A stretch of 64,000 nt of DNA, from assembly GCA_013397455.1 (NCBI GenBank), contig VYZB01000725.1:87546-151545 (forward strand). The letters are read 5' to 3'. This document shows, one piece after another, positions 37,142 through 50,900 of this stretch (within the stretch, counting starts at the first letter, position 1; each line of letters opens with the position of its first letter). This stretch comes from Crotophaga sulcirostris. Taxonomy: Eukaryota; Chordata; Aves; Cuculiformes; Crotophagidae. The position numbers and the translations under genes were made by a program. The notes below the pieces were generated by a model. The model had not been told where the DNA came from. It ran no database searches and worked only from the letters and a program-made list of their open reading frames with translations.

Positions 37142-37295
37142 AGAATAATAGAATCATAGAACTGCTTGGTTGGAAAAGACCTTTGAGATGGAGTCCAACT
37201 ATACCTGTCCACTACTAAATCATATCCCTAAATGCTTCATCTGCCTGCCTGGCAGACTCAACCACCTTCCTGGGCAGCTGTGCCAGTGTCTAAAG
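37142..37295 (-). mobile_element. CR1 LINE fragment, minus sense
   Basis: AGAATCATAGAACTGCTTGG, then TTGGAAAAGACCTTTGAGAT, GGAGTCCAACTATACCTGTC, and later CCTTCCTGGGCAGCTGTGCC match the order of the reverse-complemented CR1 3' end. The ATAGAATCATAGAA start is the classic 8-bp CR1 tail repeat, unlike the TCACAGTA type of the 11, 28 and 45.8 kb copies, so this is another subfamily. Confidence 0.9.
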
Positions 37296-40200
37296 ACCTA
37301 ACTTAAAATCCAACTAATGGAGAGAAAAGTGTTCCAGTGCTACCACACTGGCTAGCTAGGCCATCCTCTGCACAGGATGCCCACCTGTTTCCCAAATAAC
37401 TATTTTAATCCTTTAATTCCCAGCTTCTCCCAGCAGCGTGAGAGTTCCCCTATGCAACACTGACATTCCACCTTAATAAGTGGATGACTGGAACAATGAC
37501 AGAATTGGGTGATCTCCGACATCAAGATATTGGGGAAAGAAAAATAAACAAACCAAGATCAAAACCTCTTCATGGCTAGTACGCATCAGGCACTTCTTGC
37601 TTTCTCGTTGCTCAGAATTACTCTTGAAATCCTCTTTGTCTTATTTTTCCTCTTGGGATGTTCTGGAAACCTCCTGCAGCTCCCACAGCACCAGGTCAAC
37701 AGGACTGCATCACTCCCGGTTGACAGCAAAACGCTGCTTCACAGGGAAGGGCTTCACTGAGCAACTCCCAAGTTCTAACACAGAGCCACATCACACACAC
37801 CACCTTTCTGTTCACACACCTATGATCTAAGTTTATGTTGGTACGGCTCGCGTTAAGACACTGACAAACATCAGCCATTACCACATATGCCACAATAAAA
37901 GTGACAGGTTGGACCATGAATTTTAAGAAATGAAACTTGCCAGAGTTTACTACCCTTCAGCCAAACAGTAAAACAGCAGTGAGCTGCTGCAATACTGATT
38001 TTAATTGATTCTTACAAAACTCACTTCCAATTATTAGAAGTGGCAAGAAAAGAATTTTTAAATAGCCTCATTATCACTTAGTGTACACGGAAACTGTTAC
38101 AGTTTGACCAGCAAAATGAACTCCTTTGCTGAATTACTTCAAACTCTTGACCAGGTGGATTTAAAATAGCACCCGAAAGTATGCCTAGAACCTCCACATC
38201 TGTATTTTTTGCTAAGTGAAGACAAACCCAGGAGCCGAATGGAGTAGTTAGTCCTTGTTCCAATGCTATCAGTAGAGTGTAATTAAGAGGGGGATGACAA
38301 AAATCATAGGCATCCTCAAACACCCTGAATTTAGCCACAGTAGCCCACACACATTTCTTAATAAAGCCAAGTGGTTAGGAAAGCTCAGCTCCATGTCAGA
38401 AATGCTCAAGGCACTTGGATCCCTGCATCCTCACTCCTCCCAGGGACTTGGAGACTCCAAAGTCACTCCAGAAAGTGGAACTTCGGAGCCCAAGATGCTC
38501 TACTGTTTACAGCTTCCTTCCATACATCCTTCTCAGTAGTAATCCAATTTTTAATTTCAGTCCTGCCTCAATTACAGCCCTTTTTGAAGTTGACCATGAC
38601 TTCCTAATTGTTTTTTCTGTCCTCAGCTTTCACACACCAATTAGATATGAAGCGCTCTCCAGCTGCACCTTCAGTTCACACGCAATTAGGGGATGCACAG
38701 AAAAGCAGAGTTGCCTGGTGACAGAGAAATTTCCTGTGTTAAAACAGTAGGAAACGTGGCACATCCTTAAGAACACAGTTTGACAAAGCAGGTAATCCCA
38801 GACTCCGCTACGCCACAAATGTGGGGCACTAGAGTGAGTTACCTGGCTTCTCACTGCTTGCCTGGAAAAATGATTTTGGGGCAGGGAAGTCACAGAGGCA
38901 TTGAGCCCAGTAACCAATTAAATGATACATCTGAGTTATGCCTAGCATAGGAGGGGAAAGCTTGGTTTTTTTTCTAAGTGGTCTTGCTGAGTCTGAAGAT
39001 TTCATTGCACTAAGACAAAGCATAAAATACAATTACTTATCATTTTTTAAAAAAAGAATAACAACTTGAAGCATAACCTGTATCTCCTATTCCTTCAGCA
39101 TCTGTCCATTCAGAAATCTTTCAAATGCACTCTTTATGATCTGACTGGTAAACAAGTATTTTTCTCCAACTTGAAGAATCTTGTAGAAAAAACCTATTTC
39201 TTGTTCAAAACAACATTTGGAATCCAGTACATTTAGCTTTCCCCAGTGAAACATATTGCATTCACAAAGAAACCAAAGCTTCTGTTACAGTAAACATACA
39301 GCATTTCTTCAAAACACAAGTTTTGAAGGGAGGGGAAGCCCAAGAAAGACAATCTTTCAAAAATATTTTATCTAGATATTTGTAATCACTAAACAAATCA
39401 TTTCAGAAATAAATCTCAAAACCCAGAAACCAGAACAGGTATCCAGAATTATTCTTATCCTTCCAAAATCTCCCACAAAAGATTTGTACACAAGAGTTTC
39501 TCTCCCTTTAGATCTTTCTTTGACAAGACTGAACACAGACCAAATTAGAGCATCGTGCACAAATGGGCAAAGGTATTGTTGGTAGATGGAGTGCTATTTA
39601 AAGTATCTGTAGCAATTCTCAATCTTCCTTCTCTACAGTGAGTGGAGGGTGAAACATTCCCGCACGGGGGGTGATGCACCCACCAGCACCGCATGTGCCT
39701 GGTTATCAGGCACCTGTCTAGCTGCAGCAGAAACTTGGAACCAGCCCCTTCTCTCATCCTTCTAAAACCATTCTAGCTGCATCCTTGAAAAGGCATTGAC
39801 TTTAATGGTATAAAATTCAACAAGACTTGAAATTAACCTTTTAGTGAATCTTTCACGTTCAATGTGAAATAACAGAGCAGGTTGTGATGTGACATTTTTA
39901 TAGGTGCAAACATCAAAGGCAGCCCTGCCACAGACTGATCTACCTTTGAACACCCAAGGGTATCTGAGACTGCCAAGTCTCTGTAGACTAGACAGAGAGG
40001 AAGAAAAAAGGCAGAGAAAGAGATCTAAGATATTCCACTATTTAAGGTGAAGTCATTCTAACTAGGATTTAATTCAATCTTTTACACTTTGTTACTGCTG
40101 GTGGGTTTTTAATACACAGTCAAAAGAGAAGAATCAGGATAAAAGGAAAAGAATATTATTTCTGACTGTCAGGCCATAATAAGGCATAAATACATGAAAA

Positions 40201-43200
40201 TTTAACTGGCACCACTTATTCTTTCCTTCCTCTTTAGAATTCATGCCTTAGGAATTCCTTTCTATTGGAGTTATGCAATAAACAAACGGGAAAAAAAAAA
40301 AGAAAAAGCAGTATGAGCCTCTGAAAAGGCTGCACAAAAAGTTAAGTACCTGTCTAACAACTCAGAAATATCTGAATTAATGGACACCAGCTACTCTTGC
40401 CCTTCATCCCATGCACAAACATTGAACACTCTCTTGGTGTTCTGGTCAGGGTCTTGCTGGAGTTTACTCTCTTGAAGGCACTCCTGATAAGATCCACTCC
40501 TGACCCTCGCTCTGCACATAAAAAGAAATGCCAGCCCCATTTCTGGCTTGCAGCCCCCTCCACGCTTAACAGGACACCTTTGGTGCATCTGGCCACACCA
40601 AGCCTCAAATCCAGGGAGATGTGACCCATGAACTCACCAAAAATTCAAATGTGTTATCATCAAAAAAGATACATTACTGTATCCTACAAGGTTACAAGGC
40701 ACAGAAAGCAATGGGAAAACAAACACTGTTTATTTAGAGGGTTCTCCTTCCTGCTGAATTTCTTTAATAACTCCTTTTTACTCAGGCTTCAGTGAGGTCA
40801 CCACTATACATAAGAAACATAAGAAAACACATTTTCTTTTCTCTGGAATAACGCTGCAAAAGGTTTTGATTTTTCTCCTTCTCAAGTGCTTTCAATATCA
40901 TCTTCTAAAAGCATCAAGGAATGTCAGAGTGAGGATACAAATGCTCGGTGTGATTGAGCAGGATGTTATTGAATCAAACCGTGCAACCCAGCCCATCATG
41001 TAGAGGCCGTTCTGGTTCAGGTGCTAGAGTTGGTGCTGAGCTCTGCTTTAGAGCAAGGTTTTTCTGCTGCAACTGCACCAGAGACCAGCACAGCCACCCA
41101 GGAGGGACTCCTGGCTCTGCCTGAGAGCTGCAGCAGAGCAATTCAGGACCATCTGCATCAGCTTTCATTAATAAGCAACAAAGAAAATCATACTTTGATA
41201 TAGAAAGAGAGGTTGAATTTGCCAGGTACGGCACCTGCCTGGGAAGTGAGCACCTCTAAGTCAGCACCTCTTTTTGCTACCAACTAGAGTGCTTTATTTT
41301 AGGAAATGGGCTACAGCAAAAGGCCGGACTACACCAAGGAAAGAAACAAAGAAAACCAAAATCACAGACAGCACAGGTTAAAGACAAGCTCAGAATACCC
41401 ACAGTGGAGTGTACAAGCAAGTGGAGGAGTAGGAAACATGACAACCTACTTCTACAGTTGAAATGACCGTATCAAATTTACAAAACCCTACCCTCTAACA
41501 ACCAACACACTCCCTAAGGTGTGACTTCATGCCAGAGCAGCCCCAAACTTTGTTCTAGGGTCACAGACTCTGACTTCCTTAACGGCAGATGCCGGCATGT
41601 GGGCAGCGAGGACACAACAGTCCACATTTCTCACACTTGACTCAGTAATATATGGTGTCCAGAAGGCAGACCCACTAACAACAGAGAGATCTTACTTCAG
41701 AGAGGAACAAGATTAGGATATAACAAACAAATTACATGCCAATATACAGACCCAGTCTCCCAGAGACAGTGGAATTTGTGTCTTAGAAACACCAATGGAA
41801 TTTTTATGGTTTTCTCAGGATGTGAAAGAACATGCCAGAAAGTGGAGGTGGAACAGGACAGAAAAGAAAGGAAGCAACAACCTTCTGCTGTCTTCAACGT
41901 GCGTATAACTTCTTCACACAGAATAATCCTGGCTCGACAATGCCTGAACTTCCTTCACAAACCAGCATCTTATACAGTCTGCCAGGAGGCTCCATGAGAA
42001 GCAAGCTTTCACCTCCTTCCAGAGCATGTGCGATTAAGTGAACCACTTGAAAAAGTAAAGAACTCTTAAATGGCCTTTTTTCTGAATCAGCTTGGATCTA
42101 TTTGAACTTATCTTCAAAAAGATCCTGAAATCTGACATAATGGAGGAAACTATATATATGATACAATTTCTCATGGCTCTTTCATAGTCACTAAGAGACA
42201 GAGGAAGAAAGACAACTTGGAAGTGAGATGAGATATAAAGCCTTAGATGAAGTTGCTAATTCTCACTCAGCTTCCTCCCACACATTGTGGTATCTTGACC
42301 TTGATTTTATCTCTATCAGTGATAACTCTGGTGCAGCAGATTCTTCTAATGATCATTTTTCTCAGTCTTTGGTGCCACAGGAGACATGGGTTACGATTTC
42401 ATGCATTAAAAAAATGAACTGTTAAGTTTAAGATCAAAACTGTCAGTTTTTATCCTACTTCAACACAGAATCCTGATATTTTTTAAAATGTTTTTATTTG
42501 AAATGTTCATTGATGCACCTGTGAAGCTCTCAAAATCACCTTTCTTAGTAGCACGAGCTACATGTTGACTAAGTGGGTTGAAGCAAAACCAGCATACTCC
42601 TAGCAGCAGAGCACAGACTCCTGTTTTCACCACACCTCCTGAATCACACAATGAAAAGCCAGACAAGGTTCCTATCTTCTACAATGGTTCTTCCTCTCTT
42701 TATCGCACAACTGGAATTGCAACTTGCTCGATCTGCTCCTCAGAACTGCTTTTTCAGCTTTACTTTTTGCAGGAAGAGCTACTACTACTACAAAAAAAAA
42801 AAAAAAAAAAAAAGCACCAAAACATAGCAAGCAACAGAATATAGGAGTTTATGACTCAAGCTTTATTTCCAATGAGTCAAAAATTTAGCAGCACAGCACA
42901 CCGCAATGTCAACAACTTTCCAGCACAGGATGATATGATCAAAGCTGGAAATTTTCTTAATGTTCTGCTATCTCTTCTTACCACTCTTTGAGGAAGGGCT
43001 GTTAAGTTGTTACATATAACTGCATTGTTAAATACTAAGAGAAAGGGAGACAGGAGGCTGTTGATACTGCCCAGACCTGAGTTTAAAAGAAGCCCCTGGG
43101 CCCTTGCGCTGGGGCGCCAGTGGAGGGCAATTAGCGTGTTCAGGGTTCTAGCAGGGTCTTAGAAGCATTCACTGACCTCAGAATTGTGGAGAAGAAACAC

Positions 43201-45776
43201 CAGGTGTGCTTGTGAAGACAAACTAATGCTTAAGTAGCTTAAGCTTCTGCAACATGACATTGAATCTCTGCAAGTTGCAACCATATGTTTTCCAGAAACC
43301 AGAAACAAAGGCTAAAATAAGGCTTGTGAAAGCAAAAACCAACTTCCTTAATACATATAAGGTCCATTTCCAACTTATTTTGAAATAGTAACATTGCACA
43401 GGTATCGACAATAACTAAGATGTGAAGATTGTATTAGTGTGTTGCTCCCCACAGCCTCTGCTTCAGAAAAAAAAAAGAACAAGAAAGAGGAATGAAGACT
43501 TCTCTTTGATGCACATGGGTACTGGAAATGTGAATGCGCGATTAGACAGGGTCGTACTGTCACACATCACTCCCGCATTCCTGAGAACCTGATGTTTGAA
43601 GATACACAAATGGTGCCTTCTACCCCGTTACTTCTGTGACAGTCCCTGGGGCCCCTGCTCAGACCCAGACTGACACATACAGACACACAGGATAACATAC
43701 TCATGAGAAACGTTTTACATGCTAGGCCCAGATTCTAGGGATGCAAATTGTGGGCAGGTATCAGTGGTGGGTGTTCTGCTCTCCTCAGAACCATGTCTTT
43801 ATCATCAGCCTGACAGGAGAAAAATGCAGCAAGGGAAATGACTCTTCCCACCTACAGAGTAAAAATCGACCTCTACTACTTTGAGATATAATGGTTCTAC
43901 CTAAAATTCTCAAGTAACCCACCATTTGGGATTACCAAAGACTAACTTGAAAATGGATTGATTTTAGAAGCTTTTTCAGAAATCCTTCCAATTCCTGAAA
44001 ATTGTATCATTGGAGTAGCTTCTTGAGGGCATCCAGGCTTTGATGACTAAATAAGTTAGTGGGAAGAGATGGACAAAGCAATGAAAACAATTAATGTAGG
44101 GATATTCTGCAGTAGAAAGAGGAGAGGTATTTTTATATGCTCATAGCAGGTGCACTCAGAGCAAGTTCTATTGACAAACCTTCTTCTTCTGTTGCAGACC
44201 AGAGACTGCAACACAAAACATTCAGTTAATTCAGCTTTCTGTATTTTTTACTGCTAGGGACATTAACCTGAGAAAGCACAACCCTTAGCAACATCCTGTA
44301 GCCTAAGACGCACTTCTTCATGCAAGTGTGTCTGAAGATACAACAGAATGACCAATAGCCAGTAAATGGTTTCAATCCCAGTGTGATAAAAATAAATCAT
44401 TTCAAACAAGGTGAAGTTACCAAATGCTCAAGTTTCTGAGTAAGACATCTCCTGTACTCTGTCCTTTCTTGTGCATGCAGTGGACTGAATGCACTGCACT
44501 TCTACACTAGAGCCATGAGTATGAACAGGAGACTGGAGTGGAGGCAGCACCAGGCAACCTCGCTGCAACTCATGCTACTGATCCAGTATATGCAGGTTTG
44601 CAAATCCTAGGCAACAGCCAAATTCCTTCTTTTCTACTTGCACAAAATTTCCAGTGGGAGACTAGAGACATACTGGGAAAATCTGGACCTATAACAGCTC
44701 TAAGACTGTATGAATTCAACCACATAACAGCACTGACAGGCCTTCCACACCATACCAGTTGTGTACACTCCCTCTGTCTTTCCAAGAGCCTCTTTCCTTT
44801 GGTGATTGAGCCTAACAAAAGAAGAAATAGGGATATAAAGAATGATTTGTCAAAGACTGTACCACAGAAAACCTTTACAGGTGGTTTAAAGAATGATGAA
44901 AAGAACATTAGAGTGAATAGCACGCATGTCCAGATGCATTTAATGTCTGCTCAGCTTAAAAAAAACATTGTAATTTCATTTCTGAGGTAATATAGGCATT
45001 AGCCTTTGCTTTTCTCTCCTCAACCCTGCACAGACATTGCTTAACTAAGAACTAGTAATGGGCTGGTACAGTAGAGAAAGACAAAATCCCAAATTACTTA
45101 AACTATCATTTGAATTAAATACAAGTTCCAGTTCACCACTGAGAAACACCTCAAGTCACACGCAAGTGCATTTAAATGTTTGCTTAAGGCTCAGCAGCTG
45201 ACCCTTGGCTTTGAAATAAAGAACTGGTCTTCAGTAACAAAACAGAAAAAAGAAAGCTACAGTCCTTTGACAGAGTCCCGGGTTTCTCAGTTTCTAAAAA
45301 TTATGGAATGAAGAGTCCTGACAGTTAGCTCTCAGTCAATGAAAGGATTTTAATACCAGTTTGAACTGCTAGTCAGAAACCAAAGCCTCTGGGGCATAAA
45401 GAAAAGATGGAAAAAGCTAGAAAAATGTAAAAAGTTTTATTTTATTCTGCTATACAAATGGGGTCTCTTAGGCAAGGAGAAGCGAAGAGGTTGGCTGCTT
45501 GTCACAGATAAGATCTGTGCAGGTCTAGGCATGGAATTTCTGCCTTTCACGTCTCCCTCCCTATACGAATCCACCGAGTCTCCTAGTGCCCACTGCTAGC
45601 ACCAAATCTGTATGATCGTATATTCTAATTGAATAACCTGGTAATAACAAAAAAAAAAACAAAACAAAGGAATTAATGACATCAAGACTTTCTCTGAAAA
45701 CCACAGTGCTCTAATTTTCTCAGTCAGCAACATGCTTCTAAGAGAGATACAGAGTTGCCCTTTTTCTACAACATTT
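37296..45776. other. Long unique non-coding stretch
   Basis: About 8.5 kb with no recognised gene or interspersed repeat. It contains an A22 run at 42,792-42,813, an A11 run at about 40,291, and a small CpG-bearing GC patch at about 43,095-43,140 (includes GGCGCC). The longest open frame, 44,538-44,990 (+, 150 codons), has no motif and is opposed by an open minus frame. Confidence 0.5.
42792..42813 (+). repeat. A22 homopolymer after (CTA)n
   Basis: Twenty-two A directly follow a short CTACTACTACTAC stretch. I see no AATAAA within the preceding 30 bases and no retrocopied gene that I recognise upstream, so a plain microsatellite is the first choice over a retropseudogene tail. Confidence 0.9.
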
Positions 45777-46309
45777 TCACAGTATAACAGTATCACAGTA
45801 TTACAAGGTTGGAAAGGACCTTTGAGATCAACGAGTCCAACCTATAACCCAACACTAATACTAACACCAACACCAACCCATCATCTAAACCATGGCAATC
45901 TCTTCTTAAACAACTCCAGGGACGGTGACTCCACCACCACCCCGGGCAGCGCATTTCAAGGGCCAATCACCCTTGCAGGGAAGAATTTCTTCCTAATATC
46001 AAGCCTAAACCTCCCCTGACAAAGCTTGAGTCCATGTCCTCTAGTTCTGTAACTGGTCACCTGAGAGAAGAGACCAACCCCTGCCTGACTACAACCTCCT
46101 TTTGGGTAGTTGTAGAGAGCAATGAGGTCTCCCTTGAGCCTCCTCTTCTCCACGCTAAACAGCCCCAGCTCCCTCAGTCGCTCCTCGTAGGGCTTGTGCT
46201 CCAGCCCCTTCCCCATCTTCATTGCTCTCCTCTGGACGCACTCCAGTATCTTGACATCCTTCTCAAACTGAGGGGCCCAGAACTGCACACAGTACTCAAG
46301 GTGTGGCCC
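45777..46309 (-). mobile_element. CR1 LINE, 5'-truncated copy with residual reverse-transcriptase frame
   Basis: Minus-sense CR1. The left end carries four 8-bp units (TCACAGTA, TAACAGTA, TCACAGTA, TTACAAGG) before GGTTGGAAAGGACC. The minus strand keeps an uninterrupted frame through the reverse-transcriptase C-terminal region, including [40 protein letters not shown] and [20 protein letters not shown], so it is the least damaged protein remnant here. Relative to the 11.2-kb copy it lacks 16 bases after CCATGGCA near 45,897. Homology stops at GTGTGGCC (46,301-46,308). It is too short to be active. Confidence 0.95.
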
Positions 46310-49300
46310 ATTTTCAGCATGTATTTTTCCTTTTCTAAATAGGCCACACGCTGTAGTCAAAGAAACTCACTTGTCGGTAAGGCATTAGCAACGGTAAGTG
46401 GAAGGCACATCGCTCATTCCATCACATGCTACTTGAATACAACAGATGTCACAACGGCTCAAGACAGTTGGGCGCTGTTTGCTGTTTCAAAAAGTCAGCA
46501 GAACTAACTGCCGCCTGAAAAGAGCAGGTATTGGAATTTTTTACACATCAGCTTTAGATCAGAATAGTCTGCCACTGGAGCCACACAAACAAGAGGGAGC
46601 ATACACCCTTTGAGATTTGTCTGACTTAATAATGGCAAAACAATACCAAAACCAGAAAATGACCACCACTGTAGTTACACCTAAAAAGCTCACCATGAGC
46701 CTGCTACAAGGGGTATGGTGACCAAAGGCTCTTATAACACAACCAAACCATCTCATCAGTGGTTTGGGCCTACTCATTAAAATGCCACATCTGTGAATTG
46801 TGTGTAGGTGTTTTTGCCCACGGGTTTCCATGGAAATACTAGCTGGGCTGGGCTGTGCTGTAGTTCTTGCTGCAAAGCATCCTGAAGCTCAGCTAGCATG
46901 AAAAACGCCATGGAAAATGAATGTGTTTTGTCTTCTGCTGCATCTACTGCCTTCTTTATTGCTACAAATTGGGAATGGCACCAATACCATATTAACAACT
47001 GATGTAAGTGGTGTGACATATTCAGGGCTTACCTATGCCTAAGTGCAACGAGACTATAAAAGGGGAACAGAAAAATAACTTTAAAAATTAATTCTAGAAG
47101 TATGAATGGCATAGGCAATTTATGAGTGTCTTCCTTCTGGGGGGTCATTTCTACCAGTCATCAAGGTGTTGCACAACGCAGAAGCGTCATCAACTGTACC
47201 AAAGCCTGGCTGTCAGTCAGGGCAAAGCTACAGGGGCACGTGTCCTGCAGTACGTTCCTATGCAGAGTCCTCACAGTTTTTCCCTGCCTTTGGTTATCAG
47301 CATTCCTTTGTCAGCTTTTTTTGAGAGAAGAGTTGGGTTTGTCATAACAAAGGTAAAAGTATTTTCCAGCTTTTCAAATTATCTGCAACCTGCACCTGCA
47401 AGCAACATGGAAACATGCTTCAAAAGAGTTAATACCTGTAAACCAAATTAAGCCCAAAGTGATAAAAATGGGCATCAAACAAACATACCTAAAATAATAT
47501 ATTTTGAAAGCATGCTGGAAAGAAACAAAACCAAAGCAGAGACAAATGACAGAAACTGAGATCACAAATTTGCTTTACAAAGTCACAATAAGAAAGGGAG
47601 AGGAGAGAGAGGGAAGGGAAAAGGCTGGTGCATCCAGGGAGGGAAGAAAGGGTGAGTGGAAACAGCTGGAATTGTTCAGCTGTGTCAACATTCGGCTGTT
47701 TCGCAGATTGACTAGCAAAGTGTCATCTGAAACCAATTACATTCCCAAAACCCCATGGACCCAGTTCATAACATTGATTAATCCACATTGTGAAAACGTC
47801 CCCAAGCAAAACCAGAACAGCTGTCAGCCCTTGGAGCTCAGAAATAGCATTTGACTTCTTTTTTTTAAAAAAAATAAAGCCATGCACACTCTTTAACAGC
47901 ATCTTTGTAATTTACAGAATACCTATTTCTGCCGATTAAGAGCAGAAAAGATCTTCACTTCTTCCCACCCGCACTGCTTTTCCTGCGTTACCACGTCTGG
48001 CGATAGAAAAGGTTGCCAGCATTAGGCACAAGCCAGTACTAATTCCCATAGCCAAAGCACCTCCCTGAGAACTAATGCCCTCCTTAAGATGCTTTTTTCT
48101 CTCCTTTGTGGACTCTGAGGGACCACAATTTACTTTTTGAAGGATGGAAACTTCCTGTCCCTACTTCGCATGCCCTGAAATTCTTATCTTCAGGCTGATG
48201 AGTTATGTAGAAATAATCAGCTGCACTTCTGAGCCTCCTGATACTGCCCGGGACAGGCAGGGCTCAGCTCTGACCACCCCCCCACAACACTCCTTTCACA
48301 GATCTTCCCGCTCAATTCCAACTCTGATGAAGTCCCTGCTAGAAGAAGACAGAGGCACTTCACTGCTGCTTTCTCCATGGGCCCAAGGACCATGGTTGCT
48401 ACAAGGTGCTTCAGAGCACAACCACATCCTGCTCAAATCCCTACTCTGTCCTTCTGAGTAGCACCAACCCACACCAGCGCACTCCTGTTAAGGTTCCTTA
48501 TTGGCCACGAAGACATCATTTATCTGCCACATTTCCCAAGAGAGTATCAGACAGATGTATTCTGACAGCCTATAAAATATTTCCAAGCTACCCAAAATCA
48601 CTGCAAGAATATTGTAACAAATTGGAATGGAAGTGTGCATAAATGAAATCAAAAGAAACAGAGAGGGAAAGGGAAGATTTTCAGTTTTCACAACTGTCAG
48701 TTAAAGGCTGTAGGAAAAAAAAGCTATTTCTCACTTGCATGTTAATCAAATCACTTTAATAAAGAATGCATTTTTATGTGGAGTTCAATGCATTTTTTGT
48801 CAGATATACATATTTATTTTATCGGCTATATGCAACAACGTTTAGAGGACCAGGAAGGACCCACCAGCCACTGCCAAAGATCAAGAGACATTGCACTTCC
48901 ACCTCCAATATTCTTCCTGCAATTCTAATGGCAAAAATTGCTGTCTCTGTGCAACATCAAGAAATTCTGTGCTGCATTTATGTTTTTACTTCCCAACTTC
49001 AGAGCAAGGAGTTGTCAGACTGACAAGGTAAATACCAGAGCAGAAGTCCACAGAAACAAAAGCCTTTGAATCATATTGCTACTGTATGATTCTAAGACAG
49101 TGGTACAGTGACAATTCCTTTCCCAATGAATGCTTAGTATGTGTAACTCATTCATCATGCTTATTTTGAAAGAGTCCAAGGATTCAAACACAGATACATA
49201 AGAAATCTTTAGCTTTACTGCACAGCCTATACCAGAAATTAAATGAATAAAGTCAAACACTTCTTATTCTGCACTGTAGCAAAATACTTCTTGGCTTTAT

Positions 49301-50429
49301 AAAAGCTGTGTGGGAGGGCAAAGTATAATGTTACCAGAGTTGGAATATTTTTCAGCTTATCCCTTCCTTCACTCCATCCTCTTACTTTTGACTCTTCACT
49401 AAATATTCCAGCAATATTAATTAGTTCCCACCACTGGATACACAGCAAAAGTTATCACCATTTGGTACGTGTTTCTGAGCTCCAACAAGGATCAGCATCC
49501 AGCACCATGGGGATTATATAAACAGAATAACATCTAACATTAGGCTCCCTATCTTGCAGGGCATCAGGATGTATCAACTCATTGGAGCATTATTCATGCC
49601 TATAAAATGGTGTAGTATATTCATGTGTGCTTCATGTTAACCATTCACCCGTAGTAAGTTACACTAAATTAAAAAAAAACACACACAAAATATTACTTCA
49701 CACATACGGAATTCTGTGAAGACACTCACAAGCTGTTCTTGTGAAATAAATATTCATAAATATTAAAAAATAGTCACTGGATCTAATATTTAATATCCTG
49801 CAAGAGAAAACAAATAAAAGAGTGGCATTAAATAAAAAACAGAAAATTGTGAGACCACAGCAAACCTGAGGTCAGATGGTGGTCCACATGCAGTACCCAG
49901 GGTTTTTAGAATGGCCAATATCAGATCTTCAAAGTATAGAAGAATTCAAGAGCTGCTAGGTACTGGATTCTGTGCTGTTGATCATGCAAGCAAGTTTTCT
50001 GACTACCGAGACATATTATAATCTTCCCATTAAAAGAAGTTAAATGACTCATAACATTTGTCTTCAAGAACATCAAGTTAAAAGTCAAAATCACTTTCAC
50101 CTTATCAAAATCCAGCACGAGAAAGTGAAATTATTTCCCAAGTAATTCTTACACCACCAATGGCTGGATTCACGTGGGTTACTAATAGCACCTAACAGAC
50201 TGAAAGGATAACATATAAGGTATTCTTAAGATTATAATGAGAAAAATTTGTACAATGACTTGTAGAATTAGGGCAAAGTACAAAGAGTTATTCAAGCTGT
50301 ATCACTAGCAGACATCCAGCAAGTCACAGAATTTCAAGTAAAAAAAAAGACAAGGATGATCTATCCTTGCATATCCTAGGATGTGCATATCGTAGGTCAT
50401 TGCATTTCATATCATTAACGCCTGCACTG
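46310..50429. other. Unique non-coding sequence
   Basis: No gene is supported. Just right of the CR1 end, a strong acceptor (TTTTTCCTTTTCTAAATAG) is followed by a 51-nt open segment (46,343-46,393) and GTAAGT. At about 47,496-47,521 (-) a 26-nt segment has a very strong acceptor and a GTATGT donor. Both are small enough to be chance. A purine-only tract lies at about 47,589-47,621. Confidence 0.5.
47589..47621 (+). repeat. GA-rich purine tract
   Basis: An almost uninterrupted A/G run (AAGAAAGGGAGAGGAGAGAG onward). Low complexity. Confidence 0.75.
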
Positions 50430-50900
50430 AGCCCCATAATTAGTGTTTCATTAAAACTTCGGATCTGAAGACTTCAGGAAAAGCTGCAGCAGCTCTTCTT
50501 CCCACTAATCCATTCCAATATTTAACCATGTTCAGTGCTGAGAATATTTACCTGCTCTCCAATTTGAATTCATCTGCTCCAGCCTTCCAGCCAATGGTTC
50601 CCATTTTGCCTCTCTCTGCTAGATTAACGAGTCCTTTAACACTTAGTATTTTCTTTCTCTGAAGACTCTTAAGCCCTGTTATCCTACAAATGTACAGTTT
50701 TCTCATGGACAAATTTAAGAGACAATGCTCCAAGTGGCTGAAGACCAACCATTTTCTCCTACCCCAAATATTTTGTGGTGACTTTCCAAACCTTACCCAA
50801 AACTTCAACGTCCCTCCTTAGAACAGGTGCCTTAGAATGGCAAGAAGTATTCTAGTGTTGTCTTGCCAAGATACACAGGTGTATAAGCAGGTAAAACTGT
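50430..50900 (-). mobile_element. Ancient CR1 LINE fragment
   Basis: The + strand follows the reverse-complemented layout of old, turtle-like CR1 elements: GAATTCATCTGCTCCAGCCT, TCCAGCCAATGGTTCCCATT, TTGCCTCTCTCTGCTAGATT, ACGAGTCCTTTAACACTTAG, ATTTTCTTTCTCTGAAGAC, and farther on AAGTATTCTAGTGTTGTCTT near an AGATACACAGG. The minus strand keeps a translated scrap (GLVNLAE, then FKLES) at the position expected in the reverse-transcriptase tail. It is far more diverged than the other copies, so it probably predates the bird radiation. Confidence 0.7.

Noticed and set aside
36255..37212. Two overlapping minus-strand frames of 156 and 174 codons
   Set aside because: No family motif, the frames overlap out of phase, and the start of the second lies in a CR1 fragment; consistent with chance.
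42578..42844. Possible processed pseudogene ending in A22
   Set aside because: No recognisable parent gene, no AATAAA upstream of the A-run, no target-site duplication found.
44538..44990. 150-codon plus-strand frame
   Set aside because: Opposite strand is open over the same bases, and no family resemblance was seen.
45956..46360. 134-codon minus-strand frame
   Set aside because: CR1 reverse-transcriptase remnant plus chance codons past the element's end.
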